64,000 bases of DNA from Flaccisagitta enflata (GCA_965153355.1 OZ231126.1:12834001-12898000), one strand, 5' to 3'. Shown: positions 11,557-25,080, counted from the first letter of the stretch. Notes: generated from the letters alone by a model not told the origin. A program made the numbers and translations.

Positions 11557-11759
11557 ACAAGGCCGGATATACGGCTACCCCAGTCGCGTGCGGGTGGGCA
11601 GGGGCTGTATTTGAGGTCATTTGATCATTTGGGCCGGAGCAGTGAGGCAAGAGACCGCAAAAAAAAGTGAAGTGTGACAGACGGGCGGACTAACGGACGG
11701 ACGGACGGACCGACGGACCGACAAAGCGGGTTGAAGAGTCGCGTCGCACGCGACTAAAA
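11557..11759 (+). mobile_element. Helentron-like element, reference copy
   Basis: One of the best-preserved copies. ACAAGGCCGGATATACGGCT, then CCCAGTCGCGTGCGGGTGGG, a middle with ATTTGAGGTCATTTGATCAT and GACCGCAAAAAAAAG, a GGAC/CCGA core, AAAGCGGGTTG, and the 8 bp perfect hairpin AGTCGCGT-CGC-ACGCGACT then AAAA. The shared 5' box and 3' arm, terminal hairpin with CTAA, tetranucleotide core and lack of target duplication fit Helentron-associated elements (HINE, DINE-1, mollusc pearl). No protein is encoded. Confidence 0.85.
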
Positions 11760-11904
11760 ATGTGTTTCACTCCATCTGAATATGCTTGTATTGATGCTAC
11801 ATTGATTTTTGTCGATGTTTTCGTCATGGGATTTTTAATAGAACTTTGTTATGTCAATGTCAATGTCAATGTCGCGTCATTTCCCGTTTGTCTACATCTC
11901 TCTT

Positions 11905-12452
<548 letters not shown>

Positions 12453-12919
12453 CTTTCTCCCCCTCTTCTTTCATTCATTCATTCATAGCTCCCCTTCCTC
12501 TACCATAAGCACGCTCATCTAATAAAGAGCAGACTTCAAGTCTGTGTGCGTCTGCATCCTCTACAAACGCCGTTGACGTCAATTACGTCATTTCGACGAC
12601 CATTACATCACAGTCGTTGAGTCGCGTTGACACGCGTCGACTCGCTGGGGGGGGGGGGGATGATGGCCACTGGGAGGGGGGGGGTTCGATGGGACGTCAA
12701 GACTACATGACGGAATCATCCTAAGTCCATACCCGAAACCTGAAATTGTCATCATCCAAAGTTCAAGACGGTAGCAGTCTCAATTTCGCGACAAATTGTC
12801 ATGTCACGGTCAAACCTAAATCATACCACAAGCACGCATTGTCTGGTCATCCTTGTTCTCCTGCGCAGAAATCATCTCCGTCGTTTCCGTGAACGATATC
12901 ATCGTCATCGTGATCGTGG

Positions 12920-13310
<391 letters not shown>

Positions 13311-15523
13311 CATAAATGATGATGGTCAATATGGTGATGACTGATCATCCTAATTGGTTTGCGCAATGTGAACCAAATGATAGCGTCTAGCGTCAATAAC
13401 TTGAATAGTACCACCGATGTGTGGTCAAAGAGTTATGCGGTTATCCAACTCTTATGTAGGCATGTGAGTAACTGATTGGTGAATCAACTCGCTCATATCA
13501 ACTTAAGTAATTGACCAACTCAAACTGAACTGACCAAATCATCGACAAAATGATGATTCAATCGTTGTCCTCGAATCTCATTGATTATGGGTTTCATTGC
13601 AGTTTTAATGCATCCATCTTCCCCTCGCGCGGTCATGGCCATCGTCTTAGTCGTCGTCGACGTCGTCATCGTCGTCATCACCGGCATCGTCATCGTCGTC
13701 ATCAACATTGTCGTCTTAGTTAATGTCAACATCATCGTTACAGTCAATTGAGGATTGACCTTGGTCGGGCTGACCAACTGATCACTTTCTTTTGCAAACA
13801 GGATAAGAATGAAGGCGAGGGGATGAGGATGGGGACGGATTGTGGATGAGGATGAATTGAGGATGAGAATGAGGAAGTGAAGGCATGAGGATGGGATGAG
13901 GGTAAGGACAAAATGAGGATGAGAACGAGTAGGTGAATATGGTCATGGAAGTCGAAAGTATGAGGACAAGGATGAAATAACGATCAGGACGGGCTGAGGA
14001 ACGGATGGGGGGGGGTAATCGACGAAGCACTTAAGGTAACAGTTGATGGAAATGAGGAGGAATAGGAGACAGGGAAAAGGGTGAGGAAGGAAGGCTAGGA
14101 CGGGAAGTTGTAGGAAAAACTGTACTTACAGAAGGGGTGGCGGAGGCTGCGGGAAGATGATAATAAGAATGAGCCTGAACGCTGTAATATGTAAATGAAG
14201 TTTAGAAACTTAATTGACAGAGTGAGCGTGGAACCAAGAGAAGCAGTAATTTTTGAGGAATAGCTTGGATCATGGAGTGTGAGGATGAACAAAATGTCGT
14301 CCATGCTCTTTGTCTCACGCTCAGTTGAGCAGAATCAGAATTGAGAAGGATGTGAAAAAAACGACAGAAAAATTTCGTTTGGTTTCATTTGCGTCTAAAT
14401 GATCATCTTACTGTTAGCGTGCTAATCCACCAAGCCCGCTCTTAATCTCTTTGTCTCTAACCCTGTCCCTCTGATTAACTCATGTTTTCCTATCGATCCG
14501 CAGGTTAATCTCTCTGTCTCTTGTCTGTCTGTCAGTCGATCTGCCGGTCTCTATGTCCATGTCTGTCTGTCTATCTGCCTTTCTCACTCTCTCTCTCTCT
14601 CTCTCTCTTTTTTTTTTTCTCTCTCTCTCTCAGTTACCCTTTCATAATTCCATCCCGGTACACAAACATATATCTATTGTCATTCCGCCAGTTGTAACAA
14701 CAGAGTGTAATGCGATCCAATAAACAAAAGAGTAGAAGCGCAAATCTCATTGGCCTTGACAGAGCCTCGATCGGGTCTTCCGCTTTTTGTCTTTTGATCA
14801 TCCATCTAATCGAGTTGAACCGGTGTCGCGACCTCGCGGCAACAATAAACCCAAAACCAAAAGAACACTTTATTAGCAAAGTCAATAAGAAAGAGCAACT
14901 CTTTTTTTTTTGGGGGGGGGGGGGATATTGACAATCGGTGGGCGCAAAGAACGAGCCGAGGTACAGCTGGATTTTGTTAGTTATCTGCTAATGCATAGAC
15001 AAACCTTGTTTCACTAAGGCTTGGCCGGCTGGTTGTCTGCTTCAAAACGGCGGTGGGAGACTGGTGAAAAAAAGAATAAGACAAACCTCTTCAAGCAAAG
15101 ACTAGGCAAAGATGTGTCCTCACTGTGTCATTTCGTTAAGTGAACTGCGCGCTGGGTGTGTGCGATATCGAGGGGGGAGGTGGAGGGACAGGCAGAATCT
15201 CAGAACAAATTCATCATCGTTTGATCGGGTCTGGGATCTTGCCACGGTCGAAAAGTACCGAGAAATGCGTGTTCTGCACAGGCGCAACGGATGGACGGAT
15301 TGACCGACGGACAGACAGACTGACGGACCGACAGCTTTTACGAAGGCGATATCATTGACAGCAACGACGACAACGATAAAGACATAGACGATAAAGACGC
15401 AGACGGTAATGATAATAACAACAACAACATGAAAATGACAACAACAACACTAAAATGAGATCGATGACGAAATCCGCTACGTCACATAATCAAAAACAAC
15501 AACGACGGGGTTCATCGGATGGG

Positions 15524-15525
<2 letters not shown>
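13311..15525. other. Intergenic or intronic DNA with decayed repeats
   Basis: Contains degenerate CGTCGTCAT (13640-13740), a decayed GAGGATGA repeat (13800-14130), (TC)n at 14590-14632 and poly-G runs. A GGAC/GACA core at 15290-15335 may be a fragment of a Helentron-like element. I find no supported exon. Confidence 0.45.

Positions 15526-15584
<59 letters not shown>
15526..15584 (+). repeat. (GA)n microsatellite
   Basis: About 29 perfect GA units. Confidence 0.97.
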
Positions 15585-15587
<3 letters not shown>

Positions 15588-15734
15588 TCCCTGCGATTAT
15601 CGACACCTGAAACAACAGAATGAACAACAGGAGAACAACAAAAAGAACAACAGAAAGAAGGGTAACAACAAAAACATGGAGATTGAAATTCGGCATCTTT
15701 GAGAAGCTTAAAGACGCGATCGTCGCAGAGGGAG

Positions 15735-16012
15735 GTCGACAGTATTAAAGAAAGTGGCAGGGAAGGAAGAGAGGGAAAGAGGGAAGAAAGGCAGGAGGGG
15801 AGGAAGGAAGGAAGGATGAAAGGAAGGGAGGGAGGAAAGAAGGAGGGAAGAAAGGGGGAAGGGAGGTCGACAGTAATAAAGGAAGCGATTGGGAAGGAAG
15901 AGAGGGAAAGATGGAAGGAAGCCAGGAGGAGAGGAAGGAAGGAAGGAAGGATGAAAGGAAGGGAGGAAGGAAAGAAGGACAAAGGTAGGTCGACATTATT
16001 AAAGGAAGCGAT
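15735..16012 (+). repeat. Purine-rich GGAA region, duplicated unit
   Basis: GGAAG-type purine tract in which the phrase AGGTCGACAGTA(A)TAAAG (also AGGTCGACATTATTAAAG) recurs three times, at 15732, 15865 and 15988. This marks a unit of about 125-135 bp tandemly repeated about three times. Confidence 0.75.
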
Positions 16013-16017
16013 TGAGA

Positions 16018-16675
16018 AGGAAACCAGTCGCCCAAGGGCAATATGTGGTCAGCGATACCCGTCGGCCGTTGCCCTGCTTCATATGTTGGTGATTGTAGGT
16101 GATGGGTAGCAGGGCAGCGGCCCCGAAGGGAACGATGTCCTGTAGAATACAGGGGGACTTTTGTTCGTTCGTCCGTTTGTCTGTGTGGGCCGATGTCCTG
16201 TAGGACACAGGGGGGAATTTCCATACGTCCTGAGGGGGAATATAGCAGGCCTAAGAGGTAATTGAGGCGGGGTTTGAGGTCTGGGGGGAAGATTTATGCC
16301 TGAAGATTAGAATTGAGGTCTGGGGGCAGGCTTTAGGCCTTGGGGGCAGATTCGAGGCCTGGAGGGCTGATCTCAGGCCTAGAATGCTGATTTGAGGTCT
16401 GGAGAGTGGATTTGAGGCCTTGAGAGCTGATTTGAGGCCTTGAGAGCTGATTTGAGGCCTGGACAGCTGATTTGAGGCCCGGAGAGCTGATTTGAGGCCT
16501 GGAGAGCTAATTTGAGGGCTTAGAGGGCCTAAATCAGGCCTGGGAGTGAGGATATGAGGCCTCGATGGCCATCCGGGGGGGGACGGACGGACGGAAGGAC
16601 GGACGGAAGGACGGACGTATGGAAATTCCCCCCTGTGTCCTACAGGACATCGGCCCTTTGGGGCCGCTTCCCAAA
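16018..16675 (+). mobile_element. TIR element carrying a 20 bp minisatellite
   Basis: The left side has GGTCAGCGATACCCG, then GGGCAGCGGCCCCGAAGGG, then GTCCTGTAGGACACAGGGGG and CATACGTCC. The right side mirrors it (GGACGTATGG, CCTGTGTCCTACAGGAC, GGCCCTTTGGGGCCGC). Between them are about 14 copies of a 20 bp unit like GATTTGAGGCCTGGAGAGCT (16300-16560) and a GGAC tract. No coding sequence. It belongs to a family with copies at 34967, 51062, 52306, 53143 and 56178. Confidence 0.75.
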
Positions 16676-17206
16676 AAGGAAGAGAGGAAGAAGAGAAGAA
16701 TGGGAGGAACAAAGGAATAGAAGGGAGGAAGGAAGGAAGGGAGAAGAAAGGAAGGAAGGAAGGAGGGAAGGAAGAAAGAAAGGAAGGAGAAAAAAATGGA
16801 AGGAAGAAAAGTAGGAGGTCCGAAAGGAAGGAGGGAAGGAAGGAAGGATTTTAAGAAGGCAGTTTTGGTTCTGGGAGATATGAAAGGAAGAAACAAAAAT
16901 AAAGAAAGGTAGAAAGAAAGACAAAATGAGTAAGAGAGAGAGAGAAAGAAGGAAAGAAAGAAGATAGAAACAGGTAAGAACAACAGTGAGTGAGAAAAAA
17001 ACCGAGAAAGTACTGTGGAAGAAGAAAAAGATGGGCTTTGTGTCAAATGAAGGAGTCGTTGATAACAAATGATTATGGAGCAGTTGACTTGTGTTGAAAA
17101 CACGCTTAGAAATGAGCATAATTATGGAAAATAAAAACTTGAAACAAAAGGGAAAAAATGGACGTCAGAAATAAGAAATAAAGCTGAATGACTAATAGTG
17201 AAAGAG
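16676..17206 (+). repeat. Purine-rich GGAA/AAAG tract
   Basis: Degenerate GGAAGGAA and AAAGAAAG sequence to about 16975, then AT-rich unique DNA with a short (GA)n at 17203-17219. No gene is seen. Confidence 0.7.
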
Positions 17207-17220
17207 AGAGAGAGAGAGAC

Positions 17221-17742
17221 GGACAGAAACAGACAAACACAGATAGACACTGGCAGACGCAGAGAGACACAGGCAGACGCAGAGAGACACAGAGACACAG
17301 ACAGACACAGACAGACACTTACAGACACAGACAGACAAAGATAGACAAAGACAGAGACAGTCAGAGACAGACACAGACAGACACAGACAGACACAGACAG
17401 ACACAGACAGACACAGACAGACACAGACAGACACAAACAGACACAGACAGACACACACAGACACAGACAGACACAGACAGACGCATACAGACACAGACAG
17501 ACACAGACAGACACAGACAGACACAGACAGACACAGACAGACACAGACAGACACAGACAGACACAGACAGACACAGACAGACACAGACAGACACAGACAG
17601 ACACAGACAGGCACAGACAGACACAGACAGACACACACAGACACACACAGACACAGACAGGCACAGACAGACACAGACAGACACAGACAGACACAGACAG
17701 ACACAGACAGACACAGACAGACACAGACAGACACAGACAGAG
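17221..17742 (+). repeat. 10 bp tandem repeat (ACAGACAGAC)n
   Basis: About 50 units with a 10 bp period made of CAGA and CACA, with scattered variants (GCACAGAC, ACACAC, CGCATAC). The variants recur at spacings longer than the unit, which suggests higher-order expansion. Confidence 0.9.
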
Positions 17743-17979
17743 TAAGAGAAAGCGGGAATACCGTTCTTCACGTGTGACAACATCTGCCTGTGTCGTCCCT
17801 CTTGCTTTAATACCATTATTTCTCCCGCTTCTCAACGGGATTCTGTATGATCAGTCAAATTGTATTGTTCTTTCATTCCGCTTCTGTATCGCTTTCTGTC
17901 CTTCTGCCTGTTTCTTCATCTATCTCTCTCTCCCTGTCTGTTCTATTTCTCTCTGCTTGCGTCATTTCCCTCTATTTAG

Positions 17980-18045
17980 GCCGGTGTTGACCACCTGGTA
18001 ATGACAATAGAGGCTACTTCTCTTGATACTCGACACGCAACTTAA
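17980..18045 (+). CDS. Possible last exon of spliced gene 1
   Basis: The acceptor TTTCCCTCTATTTAG is followed, in the phase left by exon 10903-11015, by an open stretch starting AGVDHLVMTIEATSLD and ending in TAA at 18043. AATAAA lies 114 bp downstream. The intron would be about 7 kb. Alternatives: a donor at CTG/GTAATG within it, or a different terminal exon after the strong acceptor TTCTTTTCGACAG near 18270, which is also open in phase for eight codons. Confidence 0.3.
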   Translation, partial: AGVDHLVMTIEATSLDTRHAT

Positions 18046-18158
18046 TAGTTGCCACTTTCCTGACGTTATTCATCCTTGCGTCCAGTTTTTTTTTTTTTTT
18101 TTTTTTTTTGTTTTTTGTTGCTCTGACGGTATCATTTTTTTCTTCTCTCTTTTTTATC

Positions 18159-18164
18159 AATAAA
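18159..18164 (+). promoter_or_regulatory. Candidate polyadenylation signal AATAAA
   Basis: TATCAATAAAATAG, 114 bp after the stop of candidate exon 17980-18045. In AT-rich DNA this motif occurs by chance, so it supports the exon only weakly. Confidence 0.3.
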
Positions 18165-19535
<1,371 letters not shown>

Positions 19536-19944
19536 AATTGCCCCAGAACAAAGTTTACAGACGGAAAGACGGGGTGATTAAGGGCTGGTTTTTTTTTATG
19601 TCTGGACGGTGAATTTCCATGATTCGGGATTGGATTCATCCAATCGTCGCTTCGAAAGTCTGATGTTAGTCACATGCACACCTCCTCAACTTGTCTATTG
19701 GTGATCAAATCCATTTTCTCCTTGGCTCTTCTACCTGGTAATCTGATTAAAACATCTTCAAGCAAACCCTTCCTCGTTTCTTCTTCATCTTACGCTGTTT
19801 TTGCTATGACTTACGGATGAACTAAATTGTCTGCAAATATCGTATAACCTCTAGCAAATAAAAGGTAACTTACAAAATCATCGGAGAAAGATGCGCATGC
19901 CCTGTTAATGGCATAATTGCAATCGAGCAAAAACTAAAACCGAA

Positions 19945-20145
19945 TTGAATAGGCATTTTGATGCACACCATCTGGAATGGCGGATCGCAAGTACGGAAGC
20001 ACAGTTTGTGAAAAAAAAAACCTTTAAAACATTTTCCCATCACTTAAACAGCGATCAACGACAAAGCAACGATTCAAATCGATTGAAACACTGCGATTAT
20101 TACGCTCATGCCAGAGCCAATCTGATAGGACACATCCAGACCTAA
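19945..20145 (+). pseudogene. Degenerate C2H2 zinc-finger remnant
   Basis: The end of this short frame reads HLNSDQRQSNDSN and then CDYYAHARANLIGHIQT followed by a stop. CDYYAHARANLIGH fits the C-x12-H half of a C2H2 finger, and HxNSDQR resembles the inter-finger linker. The first Cys (Leu in its place) and the last His (stop in its place) are missing. I read it as the decayed tail of a zinc-finger gene about 300 bp upstream of the intact one. A chance resemblance remains possible, since only one half-finger is involved. Confidence 0.45.
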
Positions 20146-20438
20146 AGTAATTCGCCTGTCTGATGCCGGAAAAAATCCATCATATTTCTTGATTTATGGC
20201 TATTTTGAATTTTCTCTTCATGTGAACAAACGCGTGCGCAAAAGCAGTGACATAAAAGTTTCAGTCATCTCTGCATTTCTTTTCTTCATTGCATACTTAT
20301 ATATTCATTTGTAGTTCTAGTTGAAATCTTGTTCACTATCTTTACTTTATCAACCTCTTTTAACAGCAAACCACATTCATGTGTGAATAGTCAAGTGAAA
20401 CTAGATCGTAATCGGAGGCTATTGATGAGACGCTCGAA

Positions 20439-22121
20439 ATGTCATTGAAAACATCAGCAGACCAGGAAGATGAAGGTATGAAACTCGTTGCTACTACTGA
20501 AGAGAAAATGTACAATTGTGACCGGTGCGATTACAAGACAAACGAGCCAAATGAACTTGAAGCACATGTTAAATCTTCTCATCGGGCGGAGATGGATATA
20601 ACTATGAAATATCAATGCTCACTCTGTGACAAATCGTTCAAGGCCAACGCAACCTTAAAAAGACACTGTGTGAAATGGCACTCTGGCGCCAAATTTGAAT
20701 GCGATGCTTGCGGGAAATTATTGATGACAGAACGAACTCTTCAAAACCACATCGAAAGTCATCACACGGATTTATCAGAAAGACCATTTCATCATTGTGA
20801 AATGTGCGGCTACAAAACGAGGAGGGAAACAAATTTACGTAAACATATATCAAAACGCCATCGAGAACAACCTCGACAATTTAGTTGCGACCAGTGTGAT
20901 TTTCAAACTAAAACAAGGCATGGCCTTACGTTGCATTGGGATCGAATGCATTCAGATGAAAGAAACTTTGAATGTACTATTTGCCAGAAGGCGTTTAAAA
21001 GCAGCAGTGCATTGAGCCTCCATTCTAATTTCCATAAGAAAGAAGCGGGAAAAAGTCACAAATGCGAAATATGCGAGTTTGCCGCCGGAAGCGCAGTGGA
21101 GATTAGGGTTCATAAGAAAACACATCACTCAGAGAAATCCTATGTTTGCGATGTGTGCGGCAAAAAAGAAAAATGCGCGGAGTATTTGCGCTTGCATCGA
21201 AACCGCGTGCATTTTCCCCCAAACAAAAAATTCCAATGCGAGTTATGTCCTTACCAGGCAAAGACAAGTACTCTTCTGAAGACTCACTTGGCAACTCATT
21301 CTGATGATAGACCTTTCAAATGTGATGTTTGTGATTACAGTTGTAAAAGTCGCAGCGGTTTATATGGCCATCATCGAAACATTCATGATGCTTTTCGCGT
21401 AAAATGTGATGTTTGTAACAAAGAATACAAAAACAAGGCTGTTTTGCGCTTGCATAAAGCAGAAAAACATGTCGATCTGACTAACATACCAGACCTCCAG
21501 TGTGAATTTTGCAGCTACCGAACGAAACACAAGAGCAGATTTAAAACCCATAGGAAATCAATGCATTTGGAAATTAAGTGGCACAGTTGCGATATTTGTG
21601 AATTTCGATCTAAAACTAAGGCGGGCTTGGAAAGTCACATAATCTACCACCATACAGAAGAACGCAATTTCAAATGCCCTATCTGCGCAAAATCATTCAA
21701 AACAAAGCGTGATCTTGACGATCACCATTCGAGACACACTGACGAGATCGGCGTGAGCCTGCCGGAACTCAAGTGCGAGTTTTGTGACTTCACCACAAAA
21801 GTTAGGCGGAATCTTCGAACCCATACAAGAAGAGCTCATTTCACAACCAAAAATAAAAGTTGTGGCCAATGCGATTTCAAAGCAAAAACAAATGCCGAAA
21901 TTAGAGATCACTTCGAACGTCACCATTCGGACACACGAAAATTAATGTACGAATGCACAATTTGCTCAAAGAAATTCAAGATGTTATCGTGTCTGGAATC
22001 TCATCAAGTAACCCACGGCATACGTGATGTGGAATTTCGTTGTCCGACTTGTGATTTTGTCACCTACTCAAAATACAATTTAACAAGGCATATGAAAAGG
22101 CGTCATTCAATAAAGAAGTAA
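20439..22121 (+). CDS. C2H2 zinc-finger protein, 18 fingers, single coding exon
   Basis: 560 residues. After a 24-residue leader, the whole protein is C2H2 fingers of form C-x2-C-x12-H-x3/5-H. I count 18, from residues 25-48 (YNCDRCDYK...) to the last, ending HMKRRH just before the C-terminus. Examples are FECTICQKAFKSSSALSLH and FKCPICAKSFKTKRDLDDHH. Many fingers have CDY/CDF after the second Cys, and several linkers read HSDERNF or HTEERNF instead of TGEKP. No KRAB, BTB, ZAD or other partner domain is seen. A nuclear nucleic-acid-binding role is expected from the family; targets are unknown. The start is the first ATG in frame. A 5' UTR acceptor (CTTTTAACAG, about 20368) may precede it. No frameshift or stop, so it appears functional. 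Confidence 0.93.
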   Translation: MSLKTSADQEDEGMKLVATTEEKMYNCDRCDYKTNEPNELEAHVKSSHRAEMDITMKYQCSLCDKSFKANATLKRHCVKWHSGAKFECDACGKLLMTERTLQNHIESHHTDLSERPFHHCEMCGYKTRRETNLRKHISKRHREQPRQFSCDQCDFQTKTRHGLTLHWDRMHSDERNFECTICQKAFKSSSALSLHSNFHKKEAGKSHKCEICEFAAGSAVEIRVHKKTHHSEKSYVCDVCGKKEKCAEYLRLHRNRVHFPPNKKFQCELCPYQAKTSTLLKTHLATHSDDRPFKCDVCDYSCKSRSGLYGHHRNIHDAFRVKCDVCNKEYKNKAVLRLHKAEKHVDLTNIPDLQCEFCSYRTKHKSRFKTHRKSMHLEIKWHSCDICEFRSKTKAGLESHIIYHHTEERNFKCPICAKSFKTKRDLDDHHSRHTDEIGVSLPELKCEFCDFTTKVRRNLRTHTRRAHFTTKNKSCGQCDFKAKTNAEIRDHFERHHSDTRKLMYECTICSKKFKMLSCLESHQVTHGIRDVEFRCPTCDFVTYSKYNLTRHMKRRHSIKK

Positions 22122-22288
22122 TGAAAACATCAATCAGATCGTTTCGAAATTGAAAATAATGATGTTCCAGAGGCTCACAAACGATAGTTTGATAAATTCC
22201 CAATCAAGGAATTTGAGACACGGAATTCCACATGACAGGATATACGAAATCCAAGGGACCAACAAATTTCTTCATTGCCAACATATCA

Positions 22289-22294
22289 AATAAA
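22289..22294 (+). promoter_or_regulatory. Candidate polyadenylation signal of the zinc-finger gene
   Basis: AATAAA 168 bp after the TAA stop at 22119-22121, in a plausible 3' UTR. Confidence 0.5.
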
Positions 22295-22556
22295 AGAAAT
22301 TCATTGAAGGGCCTTAATATCTACATCTGTATATCTTTACACGCAAAACTTCGCTACAGTCGTTTTCGTTAGAACGTAATTTTATTTTATGGACAAGTCA
22401 CGTCATTTGTTTAGTTATCATCTTGACGGCTTCCTTTTTCTCTTTGCTTCATTCTTTTTTCTCTTTGAACAGCAGCATCACTCAACCCCAGTGACGCGAG
22501 CGCAAGGAGGCCGTCAGAAAGAGGGCTGTTTCCTTCTTCACCACTTCAACAAAGTA

Positions 22557-23359
22557 CAATTAAACCCCGCAATAATGGATGTCAAGGGACCAGTACATGT
22601 TATCCACTTCTCATCATTGCCATCATAAAAAAAACTGTTGGGGGACATCTTTGAAGTATACTGGCCATATTTCTCCCAACGTGATGCAGTTTCTCCCGAT
22701 GCATTTTTCATTGTAGTAAAATTAGCTATCTCTGGAAATAATCGATCATTTTGGGACCTCTTTTTATTGACGCTTTTCATTTATGAATTGTATTCGCATC
22801 AGACCTATTTATTCAGAAAAAGAAAATGGGATTTATTGGGAGGACCAAAAGGATTGTCATCAAAGATTGTCATCAAACTACTGAAAGAACTGAATCTGAT
22901 TTTGTGTCTGCTTTTTTATCTCGGCTTTTCTCATGTTTTCAGTTTGCATGAGACCCTTTTGACTTGACTTGGCCGAGTTTTATTTTAACAAGGTCTAAAA
23001 TAACAATCATGACGATTTCTCTGTTTTGCTTCTGTGTCTTTTCTTCTGTTTCTGGCAAAACAATTTGGAATGATTATTTCTGATCGATGCTCGTCAGATG
23101 TGACGGGTCGTAGGAAAATGGTTATGGAAATGTTTGAATTTTTTTTCTTCTATACTTTGTAAAGAATATTATTTTTTTTTTTTTTTAAACGATTGTTTTT
23201 GTACTTTGTAAAGAATATCATCTTTTTTCATTGAAAACAATTAGTTACCCCCCTCAATACCGGATCTAAGAGCTATGGAAATCTGTCTATGACAGACAGA
23301 CAGACATAAGTATATAAAGTATTTTGGTATCTTGACATCCGTTATCGCGAGTTTAGCTG
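22557..23359. mobile_element. pogo/Tigger-like element, non-coding
   Basis: The left end CAATTAAACCCCGCAATAAT and right end GTTATCGCGAGTTTAGCTG are imperfect inverted repeats, flanked by TA (22555-22556, 23360-23361). They resemble the ends of the element at 4099-5182. No transposase. The 109-codon frame inside (22638-22967) has no recognisable domain. Confidence 0.55.
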
Positions 23360-23565
23360 TATAGACTTTGAAAGAGTGCTGCTACTCAACCAATTGTATT
23401 GGTCCTATTTCTACCAATAAAGGCGGCTAATCGCCGACCGGAAAAAAGTCGTAAATGGAAGTCTCTTTTTTCAGTGCTTGTTCTTTTGTGTGTGCATTTC
23501 ATGATGTCTGGTTGATTGTCTGTTTTTGTTATTCAATCTGTGCGTTTTTTCCTTTTGATCTTTTT

Positions 23566-23819
<254 letters not shown>

Positions 23820-23929
23820 AGCAGAATAAAATATCAATGCTAGCGTCATAAAGGTCAGGGTCAATTTGCGTAACATGTTTACTCTTCCCTATTGTTACAT
23901 AAGACCGAAAAAATGGGATCAATGAAAAA

Positions 23930-24150
23930 TATCAATTTTCGCGAAAATGCGAAAAAATAAAAAAAGATTCAAAAATTCATAACTTCTAAACTATTGATCG
24001 TAGAGACTTCTGGTTGGCGCCATTTGAAAGAGAAAAATAAGCTCTTTCTTAGCTGTGAGTATCAAAAACTGCACAACTTTCTAAAATTGCCGAAAATGGA
24101 AAACTTTATTTCTCCCCTACGTTTCAAAAAGTCGAATTACGTAATTCGAC
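23930..24150. repeat. Dispersed repeat, copy 1
   Basis: Shares CCATTTGAAAGAGAAAAA and AAAAAGTCGAA with 49310-49520, with similar order and spacing (AACTAnTGATCG ... GCnCCATTTGAAAG ... GAAAACTTTATTTCTC). A palindrome, AAAGTCGAATTACGTAATTCGACTTT, lies at 24128-24153. Class unknown. Confidence 0.6.
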
Positions 24151-24196
24151 TTTTTTCCAATAAATTGATCTGACTGTTTAATCACATGACTAATCA

Positions 24197-24638
24197 TTGA
24201 TAGATACAAAAAAAATGTTTTTCTTGATCCTAAACTTGGAATTTTATAAAAACATGTACTTGACATATCATTCTAATATAAAGCAAATGAGAATTTCCGC
24301 TAATCAACCACATATATGGACCATTTTTACTTCCAACAAACTCCGCGGGTGCGACCGCCTCATTCAAGTAACGATCAAAGAAAAACTTACACAATCGATC
24401 TTCCATCATGTTGTTATTGTTTTAATCCTCGAGGATTTAGACAAATCTTGTTTATGTTCCTCGTTCTTTGTAACTCGGTTCTCTCTTTCGGTTCATCTGC
24501 TTAAACATACTATTCCATTTCGTTCGCTTTTGAACTTACCTGCTCAACATTGTTCTTCGTTCTGATCTCCTGCCTCCAAGTTTGTTTTTCTTTCCAAATT
24601 ATATCATTAAAACCCACTAAGACCGGAATAAATGAAAG

Positions 24639-24640
<2 letters not shown>
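24197..24640. other. Unique AT-rich DNA
   Basis: Open frames of up to 122 codons occur but have no recognisable motif, and I cannot support a gene. Confidence 0.4.

Positions 24641-24717
<77 letters not shown>
24641..24717 (+). repeat. (GA)n microsatellite
   Basis: About 38 GA units. Confidence 0.97.
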
Positions 24718-24718
<1 letters not shown>

Positions 24719-24950
24719 AAAGAAAGCAAAAAAGGGGGATGAAGTCAAGTGAAAAATATTCCACACACAAACACAGCTGAACACATTTTCAATTCAGGCT
24801 TTGAAAGGGGATATATTCTCTTTATTCTAATGCGGCATATCCTACTATCTTGGCAATAAATTAAAGGGCTGTGGGACCAAATAGGGACTAGGCGGAGAAA
24901 GGGAAATTGATCTTTTTTTTTTTGCTGAATGATATACTTGCCGGATGGGT

Positions 24951-25080
24951 TTTGGGTGGGGTTTACGTTAGGGTTAGGGGTTGGTTAAGTGATAGTGGTG
25001 GGTTTACGGTTAGGGGTAAGATCTGAGGTTGTGTTAGTATCAGGGGGCGGGGTTAGGGTTAGGGTAGAGTTGAGGATGAG
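24951..25080 (+). repeat. Degenerate TTAGGG-like tract
   Basis: Contains GTTAGGGTTAGGGG near 24968, GGTTAGGGGTAAG near 25012 and GGGGTTAGGGTTAGGGTAG near 25048, separated by diverged sequence. It looks like a decayed interstitial telomere-type repeat, or a G-rich minisatellite by chance. Confidence 0.5.

Noticed and set aside
11299-11670. 123-codon frame
   Set aside because: Its second half runs into the Helentron-like element at 11557, and the first half has no recognisable feature.
17221-17742. CRISPR-like array
   Set aside because: The 10 bp units are contiguous without spacers, and the genome is eukaryotic.
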